Below are positions 43,231 through 51,831 of a stretch of 64,000 nucleotides of DNA, piece after piece. The notes under the pieces were generated by a model, which saw only the letters and a program-made list of their open reading frames with translations, did not search any database and was not told the DNA's origin. Made by a program: the position numbers and the translations under genes. Origin of the DNA: Panacibacter microcysteis (GTDB taxonomy: Bacteria > Bacteroidota > Bacteroidia > Chitinophagales > Chitinophagaceae); NCBI RefSeq assembly GCF_015831355.1, contig NZ_JADWYR010000001.1, positions 682,001-746,000 of the forward strand. The letters run 5' to 3'. Positions within the stretch are counted from its first letter, which is position 1; each line of letters starts with the position of its first letter.

Positions 43231-44475
43231 TTATGCTGTATACTTTTTAAACACCACTGTAGCTATGTGGCCACCGAATCCAAAGGTATTACTCATTGCA
43301 CAGTTTACCTCCCGCTTCACTGCTTTGCCCAGCGTAAGATCAAACCTGCCTGCAAACTCAGGCTCTATATCTACAGAATTAATGGTAGGTGGAATAATGC
43401 CTTCGGTGATTGCTTTTACAGAAGCAATGCCTTCTATAGCGCCTGCTGCGCCAAGCAAATGGCCGGTCATAGATTTGGTGGCGCTGATATTTAGTTTTGC
43501 GTTGTTCCCAAATACCCGTTCAATGGCTTTTAATTCACTAATGTCCCCCACCGGTGTAGAGGTAGCATGTGCATTCATATAATCTACATCTTCCGGCGTA
43601 AGGCCTGCATCATCAAGCGCTGCCATCATTCCAAGATAGGCTCCTGTTCCTTCGGGGTGGGTTCCGGTCATATGGTAAGCATCTGATGCCATACCGCCAC
43701 CTGCAACTTCAGCAATAATGTTTGCACCACGTGCCAATGCATGATCAAGGCTTTCCAATACCAGTGCACCGGCACCTTCGCCAATTACAAAACCATCCCG
43801 GTTTACATCAAACGGGCGAGATGCAAGTTGCGGATTATCGTTCAGGCTGGATAATGCTTTCATAACACTAAAGCCACCCACGCAGCCAATAATAATCGGG
43901 TTTTCTGCGCCACCCGTAACAATCATGTCCGCTTTTCCCCAGCGTATCTGGTGCAGTGCATCTACCATAGCCGTATTTGACGAAGCACATGCTGTAGCAG
44001 TAACATAGTTTACGCCACGCAGGCCATGACGTATTGAAATAATGCCAGATGCAATATTCATCAGCATTTTGGGTATAATAAACGGGTTAAATCTTGGCGT
44101 ACCGTCTCCTTTGGCAAATTCAAACATCTGGTCCTGGTACGTTTGAATACCACCATTACCAGAACCCCATATAACACCTACCCGATCTTTATTCAGCGTT
44201 TCAAAATCGATGTTCGCATGTTTAATAGCCTCGTCCGAGGCTGCTATAGAATATTGCGTATAGAGGTCGTATTTTCTTGCTTCTGCTTTTTCTACATAAT
44301 TAAGCGGGTCGAAGCCTTTTACTTCACACGCAAATCTTGTTTTAAACTTGCCCGCGTCGAAGCGTGTTATAGGGCCTGCGCCACTCACGCCATTGATCAG
44401 GTTGTTCCAGTAATCATTTACATTATTGCCGAGAGGGGTTATTGCGCCCATCCCTGTTATTACAACTCGTTTCAT
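43231..44475 (-). CDS. fabF: beta-ketoacyl-ACP synthase II
   Basis: 414-residue condensing enzyme of fatty acid elongation. Catalytic Cys163 in TATACASSN, His in NAHATSTPVGD and His in SMTGHLLGAAGA, with Lys in SATKS. Start placed at ATG 44475 (MKRVVITGMGAITPLG); the upstream in-frame extension would precede the promoter box at 44524-44531. No other fab genes adjacent. Confidence 0.96.
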   Translation of the reverse strand: MKRVVITGMGAITPLGNNVNDYWNNLINGVSGAGPITRFDAGKFKTRFACEVKGFDPLNYVEKAEARKYDLYTQYSIAASDEAIKHANIDFETLNKDRVGVIWGSGNGGIQTYQDQMFEFAKGDGTPRFNPFIIPKMLMNIASGIISIRHGLRGVNYVTATACASSNTAMVDALHQIRWGKADMIVTGGAENPIIIGCVGGFSVMKALSSLNDNPQLASRPFDVNRDGFVIGEGAGALVLESLDHALARGANIIAEVAGGGMASDAYHMTGTHPEGTGAYLGMMAALDDAGLTPEDVDYMNAHATSTPVGDISELKAIERVFGNNAKLNISATKSMTGHLLGAAGAIEGIASVKAITEGIIPPTINSVDIEPEFAGRFDLTLGKAVKREVNCAMSNTFGFGGHIATVVFKKYTA

Positions 44476-44523
44476 AAGTTTTTTACGTTTAGTTCCAGCG
44501 GGGTTACTAAATATTTTGAGCCG

Positions 44524-44531
44524 CAAAATTA
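44524..44531 (-). promoter_or_regulatory. -7 promoter box TAATTTTG for fabF
   Basis: Perfect TANNTTTG match on the minus strand, 5' UTR of about 44 nt to ATG 44475. Confidence 0.55.
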
Positions 44532-44630
44532 AGGCATAGCAGCCCATAAAAGATTAAATACCAATAAACGCACTGCATACAAGCGTTTATAATCAGCAAA
44601 CACGCTTAAACTAACGGTGATTATTGTGAA

Positions 44631-44705
44631 TCCGGCAGTAGTGCTTATGGCATCGCCTGTTGTGTCACTCACTTGTGCGTTAGGTTCTTTACTGAGCTGT
44701 TGCCG
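44631..44705 (+). repeat. dispersed intergenic repeat, type B copy
   Basis: Core GTTGTGTCACTCACTT at 44659-44674; TCCGGCAGTAGTGC and TTATGGCATCGCC precede it. Fills much of the 341-bp gap 44476-44816. Confidence 0.85.
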
Positions 44706-44816
44706 CGCGGCTGATTATTGCACAACCAGGTTTTACGCAAGCACCAATACAAAAAAGAGCCCCGGAGAACCGGAACCCTTCTTAATGCACAAACGAGAAA
44801 ACATTGTTGCAGTATT

Positions 44817-45719
44817 TTACCAGTTACTAAACCTTATACCAACCGCGTAAGGGTATTGCTTTAAACCCTGTTCATGCAAAGGATTGGTACTGTAACTGCC
44901 GTAAATTCTTATTGGCCCTAACCCTGCTTCAGCTATATACGCAAGGCGCCATGGGTCAAGATCAAAATCGCCTTTTACTTTTTGTTTGCCACGCTCATCG
45001 CTTATTTGTTTGCTGCGGCTGGCATAGCGATAGCCGGCACTTACACCTACGCTAAAACTTAAACCATGTCTTTTATTTGGTGTAGGGTCAATATTCAGCA
45101 TAAGTGGCACTGTTACATAATCCACTGCCAGTTTATTTTTCGAAAAGCTAATGGTATCACGGTAAATATATGCATCAGGACTTTTCTTATAAGAAATGTT
45201 GGTTGAATAACGGTAGTTGTACAGTTCAATACCAATACCATACTTCAGGTTTACCACATGGCTCACCAGGTTCAACTTTTGCATAAACAGCCAGATATTT
45301 ACGTTGGACGATTTTGCGTTTCGCAAATCAAGATCACCGCTTGTAAAATCCGCACCGCCCTGTGCATTGAGGTAAGCGTTTGCCTCCGGGGAGCCATATA
45401 CGGTCTTATCCCTCCAATTGGCAAAGCCAAGGTCAAATATCAGCCAGTTGGTACTAACATTCTTTCTTTTCCACGAACTTGTATAACTGGTAGAACCCAT
45501 GTTGCTTTCATCGCCGATCGTGATATCTATCGAATACTTTTTTACCGGTATTGTGTCCGAAGCAGAAGATGTAGAAGTTGCTCTCGATTTATTCTTTTTT
45601 ACGATGATGAAATTGCCAACCTTAATTGTATCGGGTTCATTTTGTCTGGCCGTGTCTGACTGGGCAAATCCTGGTAGTGTCAGCAGGAAAAATGCTGCTG
45701 AGTAAATAACGCGCTTCAT
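44817..45719 (-). CDS. outer-membrane beta-barrel protein, hypothetical
   Basis: 300 residues; signal peptide ends near PGFAQ. The mature N-terminus is polar and low-complexity (KKNKSRATSTSSASD); the rest alternates as beta strands and ends in an aromatic residue (GIRFSNW), as expected of an outer-membrane barrel. Last gene of the ECF sigma / putative anti-sigma group (25-bp gap), hence probably part of an envelope-stress unit. Confidence 0.75.
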   Translation of the reverse strand: MKRVIYSAAFFLLTLPGFAQSDTARQNEPDTIKVGNFIIVKKNKSRATSTSSASDTIPVKKYSIDITIGDESNMGSTSYTSSWKRKNVSTNWLIFDLGFANWRDKTVYGSPEANAYLNAQGGADFTSGDLDLRNAKSSNVNIWLFMQKLNLVSHVVNLKYGIGIELYNYRYSTNISYKKSPDAYIYRDTISFSKNKLAVDYVTVPLMLNIDPTPNKRHGLSFSVGVSAGYRYASRSKQISDERGKQKVKGDFDLDPWRLAYIAEAGLGPIRIYGSYSTNPLHEQGLKQYPYAVGIRFSNW

Positions 45720-45743
45720 ATCTGTTTTTGGTTAAAATTTGTA

Positions 45744-46886
45744 CTAATTGGTATTTAATTCGAGATTGGCAATCTGCAGTTTACCATCTTCGCTTGCTGC
45801 CGCCTCTTTAGCCTTTCCGGCAAACAGGCCGCCCACTTTCTTAACTAATCCGCGGACTTTATTTTTATTTATCTGTAACGAGCCTACATAAAGTGCTTCC
45901 CTGTTTTCATCTTCATCCGTATTCAACTCTTTGTAAACCGCGTGAGATACATAGTTTTTACTGGTTTCTGGTTTGGTATTTTTTGCAGTTACAACATTAT
46001 TGTCATTGTCCTGCTTTGTGTTGTTTTTTGCTACAGCGTAACCAGGCTTATCTGTTGATGTAATATCTGTATTTTCTACTGGTTGTGTTATTGTGGTTTC
46101 AACAGGTTTCTTAACAGCAACAACTGCAACTTGATCATTACGCTTTACTGCAGCCACATTGTTTTCTAAAGCATTTTTGTTACCGGCAGTTGTTTTTGTT
46201 TTAACGCTATTGTGCGTGGCCTGCTTATCTGCAAACACCGTTTCATTTTTTTGTTCCGGTTGCTGTGGTGCTACGACCACTTCAGGTAGTGTATTGTTTT
46301 GCTTTTTTCCGCCTGCAGCTATATCATCTACCCTATCTGTTGTTACGGAATCAATGTTTTGAGCTACCTGGTTATTTGCTATCTCAGCATTACCTCCTGC
46401 AGACCACCACAGCAGTGCAATTACACCTGCCACGGCAGCAGCAATTGCAAAGCGTATAAATAAAGGTATTATGCTGCCATCCCTATCTTTGCGCAATAAA
46501 GTGTCTTTATCCTTAAAAATGATCGTTTCCGCTTCCAGCTTTGTTTGCTTCAACAGCGTAAACTCATCCTGGAATTGTGGATTTTGTAAAACAAATTTCT
46601 CTACATCGTTCTTCGAATCATTGGAAAGTTCATTGTCTACATACAATAAAAATTGTTCCTCGTAATTGTCTGCACCAATGCTGTTAATTTTTTGAAGCAA
46701 CTCATTTTTATGCATAAATACCTGCGACTCATCAACAGGCAGTTTAGTTTGGTTCAGCATTTCCAGTTCAGGTAAAAGATCCGGGTTCTGGCTGGCAAAC
46801 AATTCTACCGCTGCACGTTCCTCTGTTGTCAACTCGTCGTCAACATACATTAAAAAGAACTCTTCATAATTATGCCTTGTAATCAT
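45744..46886 (-). CDS. putative membrane anti-sigma factor with duplicated N-terminal domain
   Basis: 380 residues. Two similar cytosolic units of about 45 residues, NYEEFFLMYVDDELTTEE (from 6) and NYEEQFLLYVDNELSND (from 74), precede one transmembrane helix (about 140-161). The periplasmic part is long, Asn/Lys/Val/Thr-rich and probably disordered. Each unit ends in L-x-Q-T-K-L. The zinc-finger Cys/His of classical ZAS anti-sigma factors are absent. Position directly downstream of an ECF sigma gene makes an anti-sigma role likely, but this is inference. Confidence 0.7.
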   Translation of the reverse strand: MITRHNYEEFFLMYVDDELTTEERAAVELFASQNPDLLPELEMLNQTKLPVDESQVFMHKNELLQKINSIGADNYEEQFLLYVDNELSNDSKNDVEKFVLQNPQFQDEFTLLKQTKLEAETIIFKDKDTLLRKDRDGSIIPLFIRFAIAAAVAGVIALLWWSAGGNAEIANNQVAQNIDSVTTDRVDDIAAGGKKQNNTLPEVVVAPQQPEQKNETVFADKQATHNSVKTKTTAGNKNALENNVAAVKRNDQVAVVAVKKPVETTITQPVENTDITSTDKPGYAVAKNNTKQDNDNNVVTAKNTKPETSKNYVSHAVYKELNTDEDENREALYVGSLQINKNKVRGLVKKVGGLFAGKAKEAAASEDGKLQIANLELNTN

Positions 46887-46938
46887 CTTTTCAAAATTTC
46901 AAGTTTCGGGCCAAAGGCCGTTCACTTAGTTTAGTTTC

Positions 46939-47424
46939 TTACATTACATTTTCAGGACTTACCAGGTAATTCCTTAATGCCAGCCTCGCCCTGTGTAAAT
47001 ATACTTTGACCTGTCCTTCATTAAGCCCAGTAATCTGTGCTATTTCATCGTAGCTGTACCCTTCATAATCTTTCAGCATTACCAGGCTTTTTTGCACCTC
47101 GTTCAACCGGTTAAGCGCATCCTGCAATGTTTTTTTCATATTGTTTACAGGCTGGTGGTGTACCTTCAGCTCCGCCGGAAATTCTTCCTGCAGGTGTACC
47201 CGTTTTGCTTTCCGCAAATGATCAATCATCTGGTTGTAGGCAACAGTAAACAGGTAAGATTTACTCTTGCCGTTTTCAACTGCATCCCTGTTGCGCCAAA
47301 GTTTTTCGAAAGCACTCTGCACCACATCCCTCGCATCTTCTTCGTGCCGTAAATTTTTTACGATGAAGCGAAAAACATTATCCGCATATTGATGTACACA
47401 TTCGTTGTATTCCCGTTCCGTCAT
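46939..47424 (-). CDS. ECF-type RNA polymerase sigma factor
   Basis: 161 residues: region 2 (DNVFRFIVKNLRHEEDARDV continuing VQSAFEKLWRNRD ... SYLFTVAYNQMIDHLRK) and region 4 (LNEVQKSLVMLKDYEGYSYD, EIAQITGLNEGQVKVYLHRA). First gene of a unit with a putative anti-sigma factor and an outer-membrane barrel. A TACTTTTA box at 47450-47457 (minus) lies about 26 bp upstream. Confidence 0.93.
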   Translation of the reverse strand: MTEREYNECVHQYADNVFRFIVKNLRHEEDARDVVQSAFEKLWRNRDAVENGKSKSYLFTVAYNQMIDHLRKAKRVHLQEEFPAELKVHHQPVNNMKKTLQDALNRLNEVQKSLVMLKDYEGYSYDEIAQITGLNEGQVKVYLHRARLALRNYLVSPENVM

Positions 47425-47449
47425 AAACAGTGTTTCCTGATTCGTGCAT

Positions 47450-47457
47450 TAAAAGTA
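47450..47457 (-). promoter_or_regulatory. -7-like box TACTTTTA upstream of ECF sigma gene
   Basis: Seven of eight bases match TANNTTTG on the minus strand; predicted 5' UTR of about 20 nt. Confidence 0.4.
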
Positions 47458-47527
47458 CACTTGTTATACGTGCCTGCCTTTTGAATGTTACAGTAACGGA
47501 GAGATTTTTTTGTGACCGGGCGGCAAC

Positions 47528-47600
47528 GCATGGTGGCATCACCTGTTGCGTCGCACTCTTGTACGTTTGGAGCTTCATTGGGCAAGTGCGTAGAACGAAG
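47528..47600 (+). repeat. dispersed intergenic repeat, hybrid B-flank / A-core copy
   Basis: GGTGGCATCACCT (type B flank) leads into the type A core GTTGCGTCGCACTC at 47545-47558, then TTGTACGTTTGGAGC. Confidence 0.83.
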
Positions 47601-47669
47601 AGAAGATCATCAGAACCAGGGCTTTTACTGTGGTCCTTTTATCGCTTTATGCCATTAAAGTTTTTTAGG

Positions 47670-48359
47670 TTACAGGTACAAAGGCAGGCTGAATGTGGCA
47701 AGTACATGTTCGTCAAGGTGGCGCTGGTACCAGTCGTTGAAAACAAAACTTACTTCTTGCACCTCGGTTACGCCAAAATGAAAATTGCGGTAGTACTTCA
47801 ATCGCTCCACAAACTTTTGCGGTTGTTGCAGTGCATGCCTGAACCGAATAACGGTAGCATGTGCCGTGTGTATCTGGTACCGCTTATCAATTGAAGATTC
47901 CAGGTCTGTATTTTTGAAATTAGAGCGAAGGTTATTGCGCAGGTTTTCTATTTCGTTTCCGGCAAAGCCTTGCACCATAATACAGGATGGAGATGCAGTA
48001 ATTCCCTCAAAAAAAACAGGAAAAGATGTAATGCCATGCAGGCTTTTTTTGATAATGGCAATATAATCCCGGGCATGAATACTGGCCAGTTTAAAGCCAT
48101 TATAACAGGAAATAATGGAAAGAACCGTAACATGAATATCAGGGGTTGGATAATAATACTGGCCCGGTTCAATGGCCCGAAGATCGAGCAGCATTTGATG
48201 TATATTCTTTTTTACATTCCCGGATGGCTTGGCAACCAGCGTTACACCAAACCTGTGGTCTTTTACCGAATCTATTAATGTATCAAATTCGAATGCATTT
48301 GCCTCAAATTTTGACAATGCATTATTCCACAGGTTTGTATAATGCTCTTTTAGCTGCAT
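47670..48359 (-). CDS. 2H phosphoesterase (2'-5' RNA ligase superfamily)
   Basis: About 229 residues. The two catalytic H-x-T-x motifs are HVTVLS and HATVIR, about 100 residues apart, defining the 2H superfamily (2',3'-cyclic phosphodiesterases, ligases). RNA substrate unknown. ATG 48359 is preferred over TTG 48401. Flanked on both sides by repeat copies. Confidence 0.82.
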   Translation of the reverse strand: MQLKEHYTNLWNNALSKFEANAFEFDTLIDSVKDHRFGVTLVAKPSGNVKKNIHQMLLDLRAIEPGQYYYPTPDIHVTVLSIISCYNGFKLASIHARDYIAIIKKSLHGITSFPVFFEGITASPSCIMVQGFAGNEIENLRNNLRSNFKNTDLESSIDKRYQIHTAHATVIRFRHALQQPQKFVERLKYYRNFHFGVTEVQEVSFVFNDWYQRHLDEHVLATFSLPLYL

Positions 48360-48429
48360 CTGGTAAAACAATTTAGTGATATTATCTATATTGTTTGGCA
48401 ACTGTACATTACTGACGTAATTAAGAAAA

Positions 48430-48534
48430 GCCGGTTACAGTCTTCGCACATGTTCAATAAAGCTTCAGCCGTACAAGAGTGCGACGCAACAAAAGCTTCA
48501 TGCTTATTCTTTTGCCTGGCTCATAAGTCTTCTT
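48430..48534 (-). repeat. dispersed intergenic repeat, type A copy
   Basis: Core GAGTGCGACGCAAC at 48477-48490 followed by AAAAGCTTCATGC and TTTTGCCTGGCTCATAA. The last bases reach into the 3' end of the GroES-like gene. Confidence 0.82.
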
Positions 48535-48892
48535 CTCTTTCGAGCATTAGTATGGCGCTTTGAGGAACAATGAAATACTTCTCTCCTTCGTACATTACCT
48601 CTGTTGCGCCGCTTAAAAGAAATATTGCCAGGTCTCCTTCTCTGGCCTGCAGCGGCACATATTTTACCTGCTCTTCCTCACCTTTCCAGGACTCACTTTC
48701 TACCGGTATTGGTATGGCGTAACCCGGACCTGTTTTGATAACATACCCCTGTTGTACTTTTTCTTTTTCCTGCACACCGGGTGGCAGGTAGAGGCCACTG
48801 GCTGTTTGCTCACTTGGTTTTGACGGCCTTATCAATAACCGGTCACCTATTACGATCAGCTTCTTCAGCTTATTGTCGGGCGTTAATAACAT
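48521..48892 (-). CDS. divergent GroES-like co-chaperonin
   Basis: 123 residues, longer than GroES (about 95). The Cpn10 start (LIVIGDRLLIRPSKPSEQTA SGLYLPPG region) with the mobile loop, and GYVIKTGPG, VKYVPLQAREGDLAIF, EGEKYFIVPQSAIL are recognisable; the insert ESESWKGEEEQ is extra. No groEL adjacent, so this is the second, orphan GroES of Bacteroidota rather than the main one. ATG 48892 is preferred over TTG 48898. Confidence 0.83.
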   Translation of the reverse strand: MLLTPDNKLKKLIVIGDRLLIRPSKPSEQTASGLYLPPGVQEKEKVQQGYVIKTGPGYAIPIPVESESWKGEEEQVKYVPLQAREGDLAIFLLSGATEVMYEGEKYFIVPQSAILMLEREEDL

Positions 48893-49002
48893 ATACAATG
48901 AATTGTTCTACAAAATTAAACACAACAATTAAAGCAGCGCTAACACATACATTCAAAAAAGCGCTAATAATTGGAAATGCTTTAACAAAAAAATGCCCGA
49001 TG

Positions 49003-49034
49003 TTTGTCTTACCTTGTTAAAAGCGTTACATTTA
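49003..49034 (+). promoter_or_regulatory. promoter of response-regulator gene (TTTG - N20 - TACATTTA)
   Basis: A -33 TTTG at 49003-49006 and a -7 TACATTTA at 49027-49034 separated by 20 bp, about 20 bp before ATG 49055. Confidence 0.5.
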
Positions 49035-49054
49035 TTTGAAAAAATTTTACAATT

Positions 49055-49750
49055 ATGGAAGGAAATAAATACAAAATTTTGTTGTGTGAAGATGATCAGA
49101 ATCTTGGAATGGTCTTAAAGAATTATCTTGAACTGAGCGATTATGATGTAACGCTGGAAAGAGATGGCCGCCTTGGACTGGCAGCTTTTCAGCGTGAAAA
49201 ATTTGATATATGCCTGCTGGATGTTATGATGCCAAATATGGATGGCTTTACACTGGCAGAAGAGATCCGCGATATTGACCCTGAAGTTCCGCTGTTTTTT
49301 TTAAGTGCGAAAACGATGAAAGAGGACATTATACAGGGTTATAAACTGGGTGCAGACGATTATATAACCAAGCCTTTTGACAGTGAAGTATTACTGCTGA
49401 AAATAAAAGCTATTCTAAAACGTAACGAGGAGTTGAACAAGGAAAGTGAAAACATGCAGTTTGATCTTGGCCGTTACCACTTTAACCCAAAATTGCGTGA
49501 GCTGATACATGATGGTAAAACACAAACACTGTCGCCAAAAGAAAATGAATTGCTGAAGATGCTGGCAGAACACAAAAATGACCTTTTACCAAGAGAGCGT
49601 GCGTTGAAAAAAATATGGGGCAGCGACACTTATTTTAACGGCCGCAGTATGGATGTTTACATTGCCAAATTGCGCAAATACCTGAAGGATGATGAGCAGA
49701 TTGAAATCGTAAATATTCATGGCAACGGTTTTAGACTTGTAGCGCCTTAG
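49055..49750 (+). CDS. OmpR-family response regulator (RprY-like)
   Basis: 231 residues: receiver domain with acidic pocket CEDD, phosphoacceptor Asp56 (LLDVMMPNMDG) and Lys106 (TKPFD), then a winged-helix DNA-binding domain (TLSPKENELLKMLAEH ... GRSMDVYIAKLRKYL ... IVNIHGNGFRLV). Close to the RprY group of Bacteroidota. No histidine kinase gene is present nearby, so it is an orphan within this window. Confidence 0.92.
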   Translation: MEGNKYKILLCEDDQNLGMVLKNYLELSDYDVTLERDGRLGLAAFQREKFDICLLDVMMPNMDGFTLAEEIRDIDPEVPLFFLSAKTMKEDIIQGYKLGADDYITKPFDSEVLLLKIKAILKRNEELNKESENMQFDLGRYHFNPKLRELIHDGKTQTLSPKENELLKMLAEHKNDLLPRERALKKIWGSDTYFNGRSMDVYIAKLRKYLKDDEQIEIVNIHGNGFRLVAP

Positions 49751-49768
49751 CCAGATATATTTTTGATA

Positions 49769-49796
49769 AAAAAGGGATGCAGTGCATCCCTTTTTT
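49769..49796. terminator. bidirectional terminator
   Basis: AAAAGGGATGC / GCATCCCTTTT stem with A run before and T run after, between convergent genes. Confidence 0.88.
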
Positions 49797-49802
49797 GTTT
49801 GC

Positions 49803-51380
49803 TTATTGCAGCATGATCATTTTTTTAGAAGCGATCAATTTACCATCTATGAGTAATGAGTAAGTGTATGAACCAGACCTTAGTTCACCCGCATTTACCT
49901 GTACCTGGCCACTGTTATTGGCCCGCATAGTTTTAACCAGTACACCGGTAGCATCGTAGATATTGATCTGGCCGTTGGCCCCGGCCGGAATGCTGTAGCG
50001 TATTGTAGTTGACTGGTTAAACGGATTAGGTTTATTCTGCTCCAGTACTGCAGAAGAAGATGCCATTAAACCAGATGTGTTTAAAGAAGATGCGGCCACA
50101 CTGCCTGATTCTACTTTTACCAGGCGCTCCTGCAGCTCATTAATGATTTTTTGCTGCTCCTGCATGCCTTTGATAAGCACCGGGATAATATCAGCATACA
50201 TTACACCCATTCTTGCAGCAGGCACTTTTTCTCTTGCACCTGTTTCTTCGTTTATTTTATACTCATAATCGCGCACTACCTGGGGCAACACTTTTTGAAT
50301 TTCCTGGGCTATTACGCCAAACTTGTCGCCACTTACGCTGGCAGTAGCACTGTTCCACTGGAATTTGACGGGTCGAAGCTGCATGATTTCTTTAAGACCA
50401 TATTTGAGCTCTTCAACATTCTTTTTATCACGCAGGTCTGAGGTATTGATTGTTCCGTCAACAGCCCATACTTCATTCCACCTGAGTAATGATGTACCAA
50501 GATCTCGTACATTATCTGTGCTGGGAACAAATGTAGAGTTAGCGCTGATTGTATTAGCACCCGCATCAGCGAGTGTTTCAACAGAACCAAAACTGAGTGT
50601 CCCGCCTGCTATATCAAGATTGCCTGCATCAGATAAACTCATCCTCGTAATGTTACCATTGGTTCTGAATTGCAGCGTATTGGAAGTTCCAACGTAAATA
50701 ATTCCGCCGTCTGCTGCATTAAGATTATCCCCAAATAAAATCCCTCTTTCGCTGGCGCTTGGCGTGAGCAGGTTTATATAATTGTTTGTTGAGTTTTCAA
50801 TAACCAGCGGCGCATTACTGTTAGCGGTAACGGCCCCGGCACTTCCTCTTAATACATGCAAATTACCTTCAGGAAGCGTAGTGCCAATACCAGCATTTCC
50901 TGACACATATAAGCCATTGGCCGGTGGTATTGCCGAACTGCCCACTGACACACCGCCACCAGCATCTACATACAATTTAGATAATCCGGCAACCTGTACC
51001 CTGAACGGGTTTTCACCTGCATCGCTGTTTATATGAAGCCTGGTGTTTGGCAACGTGGTTCCAATACCAACCTGGCCGTTTGAGTTAACGATCATCCGGG
51101 CAACATTCACTACATCTATCTGGAAGGGGTTGGTGCCCGCTGCAGTAGCATTGATGTGCACCTGCGCATTTGGTGCTACCAGGCCAAAGCCCCAGAAACC
51201 ACTGGTACTAAGTAAACGTGCTCGTTCTATATTATTGGTTTCGAAAATTACGGGGCGGTTATTGTTGGAACCAAGTGCCCCACCACCTACCGGTAAGTTG
51301 TTTCCACCTACCGTCCATTGTGAAAATGATGATGTGCCTGCAAGTAGAACGACCAAAGAGAGATACAAAGACTTTTTCAT
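49803..51380 (-). CDS. secreted tail-fibre-like protein with S74 chaperone domain and T9SS type A sorting domain
   Basis: 525 residues with a signal peptide ending near SSFSQ. A low-complexity beta-rich region with repeated VGIGTTLPN / AGIGTTLPE units is followed by an endosialidase-type intramolecular chaperone domain (NTSDLRDKKNVEELKYGL, LRPVKFQWN, FGVIAQEIQKVLPQVV, residues about 310-410). A coiled coil (EQQKIINELQERLVKVES) and a C-terminal T9SS type A domain (KPNPFNQSTTIRYSIPAGAN ... GSYTYSLLIDGKLIASKKM) follow. Surface protein, probably trimeric. Not phage: no phage genes flank it. Confidence 0.9.
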   Translation of the reverse strand: MKKSLYLSLVVLLAGTSSFSQWTVGGNNLPVGGGALGSNNNRPVIFETNNIERARLLSTSGFWGFGLVAPNAQVHINATAAGTNPFQIDVVNVARMIVNSNGQVGIGTTLPNTRLHINSDAGENPFRVQVAGLSKLYVDAGGGVSVGSSAIPPANGLYVSGNAGIGTTLPEGNLHVLRGSAGAVTANSNAPLVIENSTNNYINLLTPSASERGILFGDNLNAADGGIIYVGTSNTLQFRTNGNITRMSLSDAGNLDIAGGTLSFGSVETLADAGANTISANSTFVPSTDNVRDLGTSLLRWNEVWAVDGTINTSDLRDKKNVEELKYGLKEIMQLRPVKFQWNSATASVSGDKFGVIAQEIQKVLPQVVRDYEYKINEETGAREKVPAARMGVMYADIIPVLIKGMQEQQKIINELQERLVKVESGSVAASSLNTSGLMASSSAVLEQNKPNPFNQSTTIRYSIPAGANGQINIYDATGVLVKTMRANNSGQVQVNAGELRSGSYTYSLLIDGKLIASKKMIMLQ

Positions 51381-51705
51381 AAGTTGATGTTTAAAAATTA
51401 ATAAAATAGTTAGCGTTGGCTGGCAACAGGGTTACGGCGGTATATCGCAACCCGTAAAATATTTATAGCACACAGCAACGTGCCTTACTGTAATGTGTAC
51501 ACTACAATTCATGATAATTGATTTAGGTTGCTGCAATAAAAGTGTAGTAAAAGGGTGCCTGCCTCGTGTGCTTAAGAATTCGTTTTGGTATCCGGTTTTG
51601 CCTTGATTTTGAAAAAGCAGTTTATCGTTAGCTTGTAGTAAAATATAAACTTAAACCGACAAATGCAAGTGTTCGATAAATTATTTTTTAATATGAGAAT
51701 GGTAC

Positions 51706-51770
51706 CAGCTATAGTTTTTCATGGCATCTTCGTTGCGTCGCAATCCTTTCATCTGCAGAATAAATATTAA
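51706..51770 (+). repeat. dispersed intergenic repeat, type C copy
   Basis: Core GTTGCGTCGCAATCC at 51733-51747 preceded by TTTTTCATGGCATCTTC; the flank and core match the reverse of the copy at 24852-24921. The rest of the 451-bp gap 51381-51831 is A/T-rich with the promoter of the next gene. Confidence 0.75.
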
Positions 51771-51785
51771 ACATTGAAAGAAATA

Positions 51786-51815
51786 TTTGACAAACTAAAA
51801 AAATTAGTATATTGC
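51786..51815 (+). promoter_or_regulatory. promoter with embedded dyad ACTAA-N5-TTAGT
   Basis: -33 TTTG (51786-51789), 18-bp spacer and -7 TATATTGC (51808-51815). The spacer contains the perfect dyad ACTAA AAAAA TTAGT (51794-51808). An additional TTAGT half site precedes the ATG. Suggests autorepression by the LexA-like protein (inference). Confidence 0.55.
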
Positions 51816-51831
51816 GCTAAATGCGTTAGTT

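Noticed and set aside
48521-48892. Main GroES of a groESL operon
   Set aside because: No groEL follows, and the protein is longer with an acidic insert; treated as an orphan GroES-like protein.
49803-51380. Phage tail-fibre gene as a sign of a prophage
   Set aside because: No other phage genes are near, and the protein carries a signal peptide and a T9SS sorting domain.
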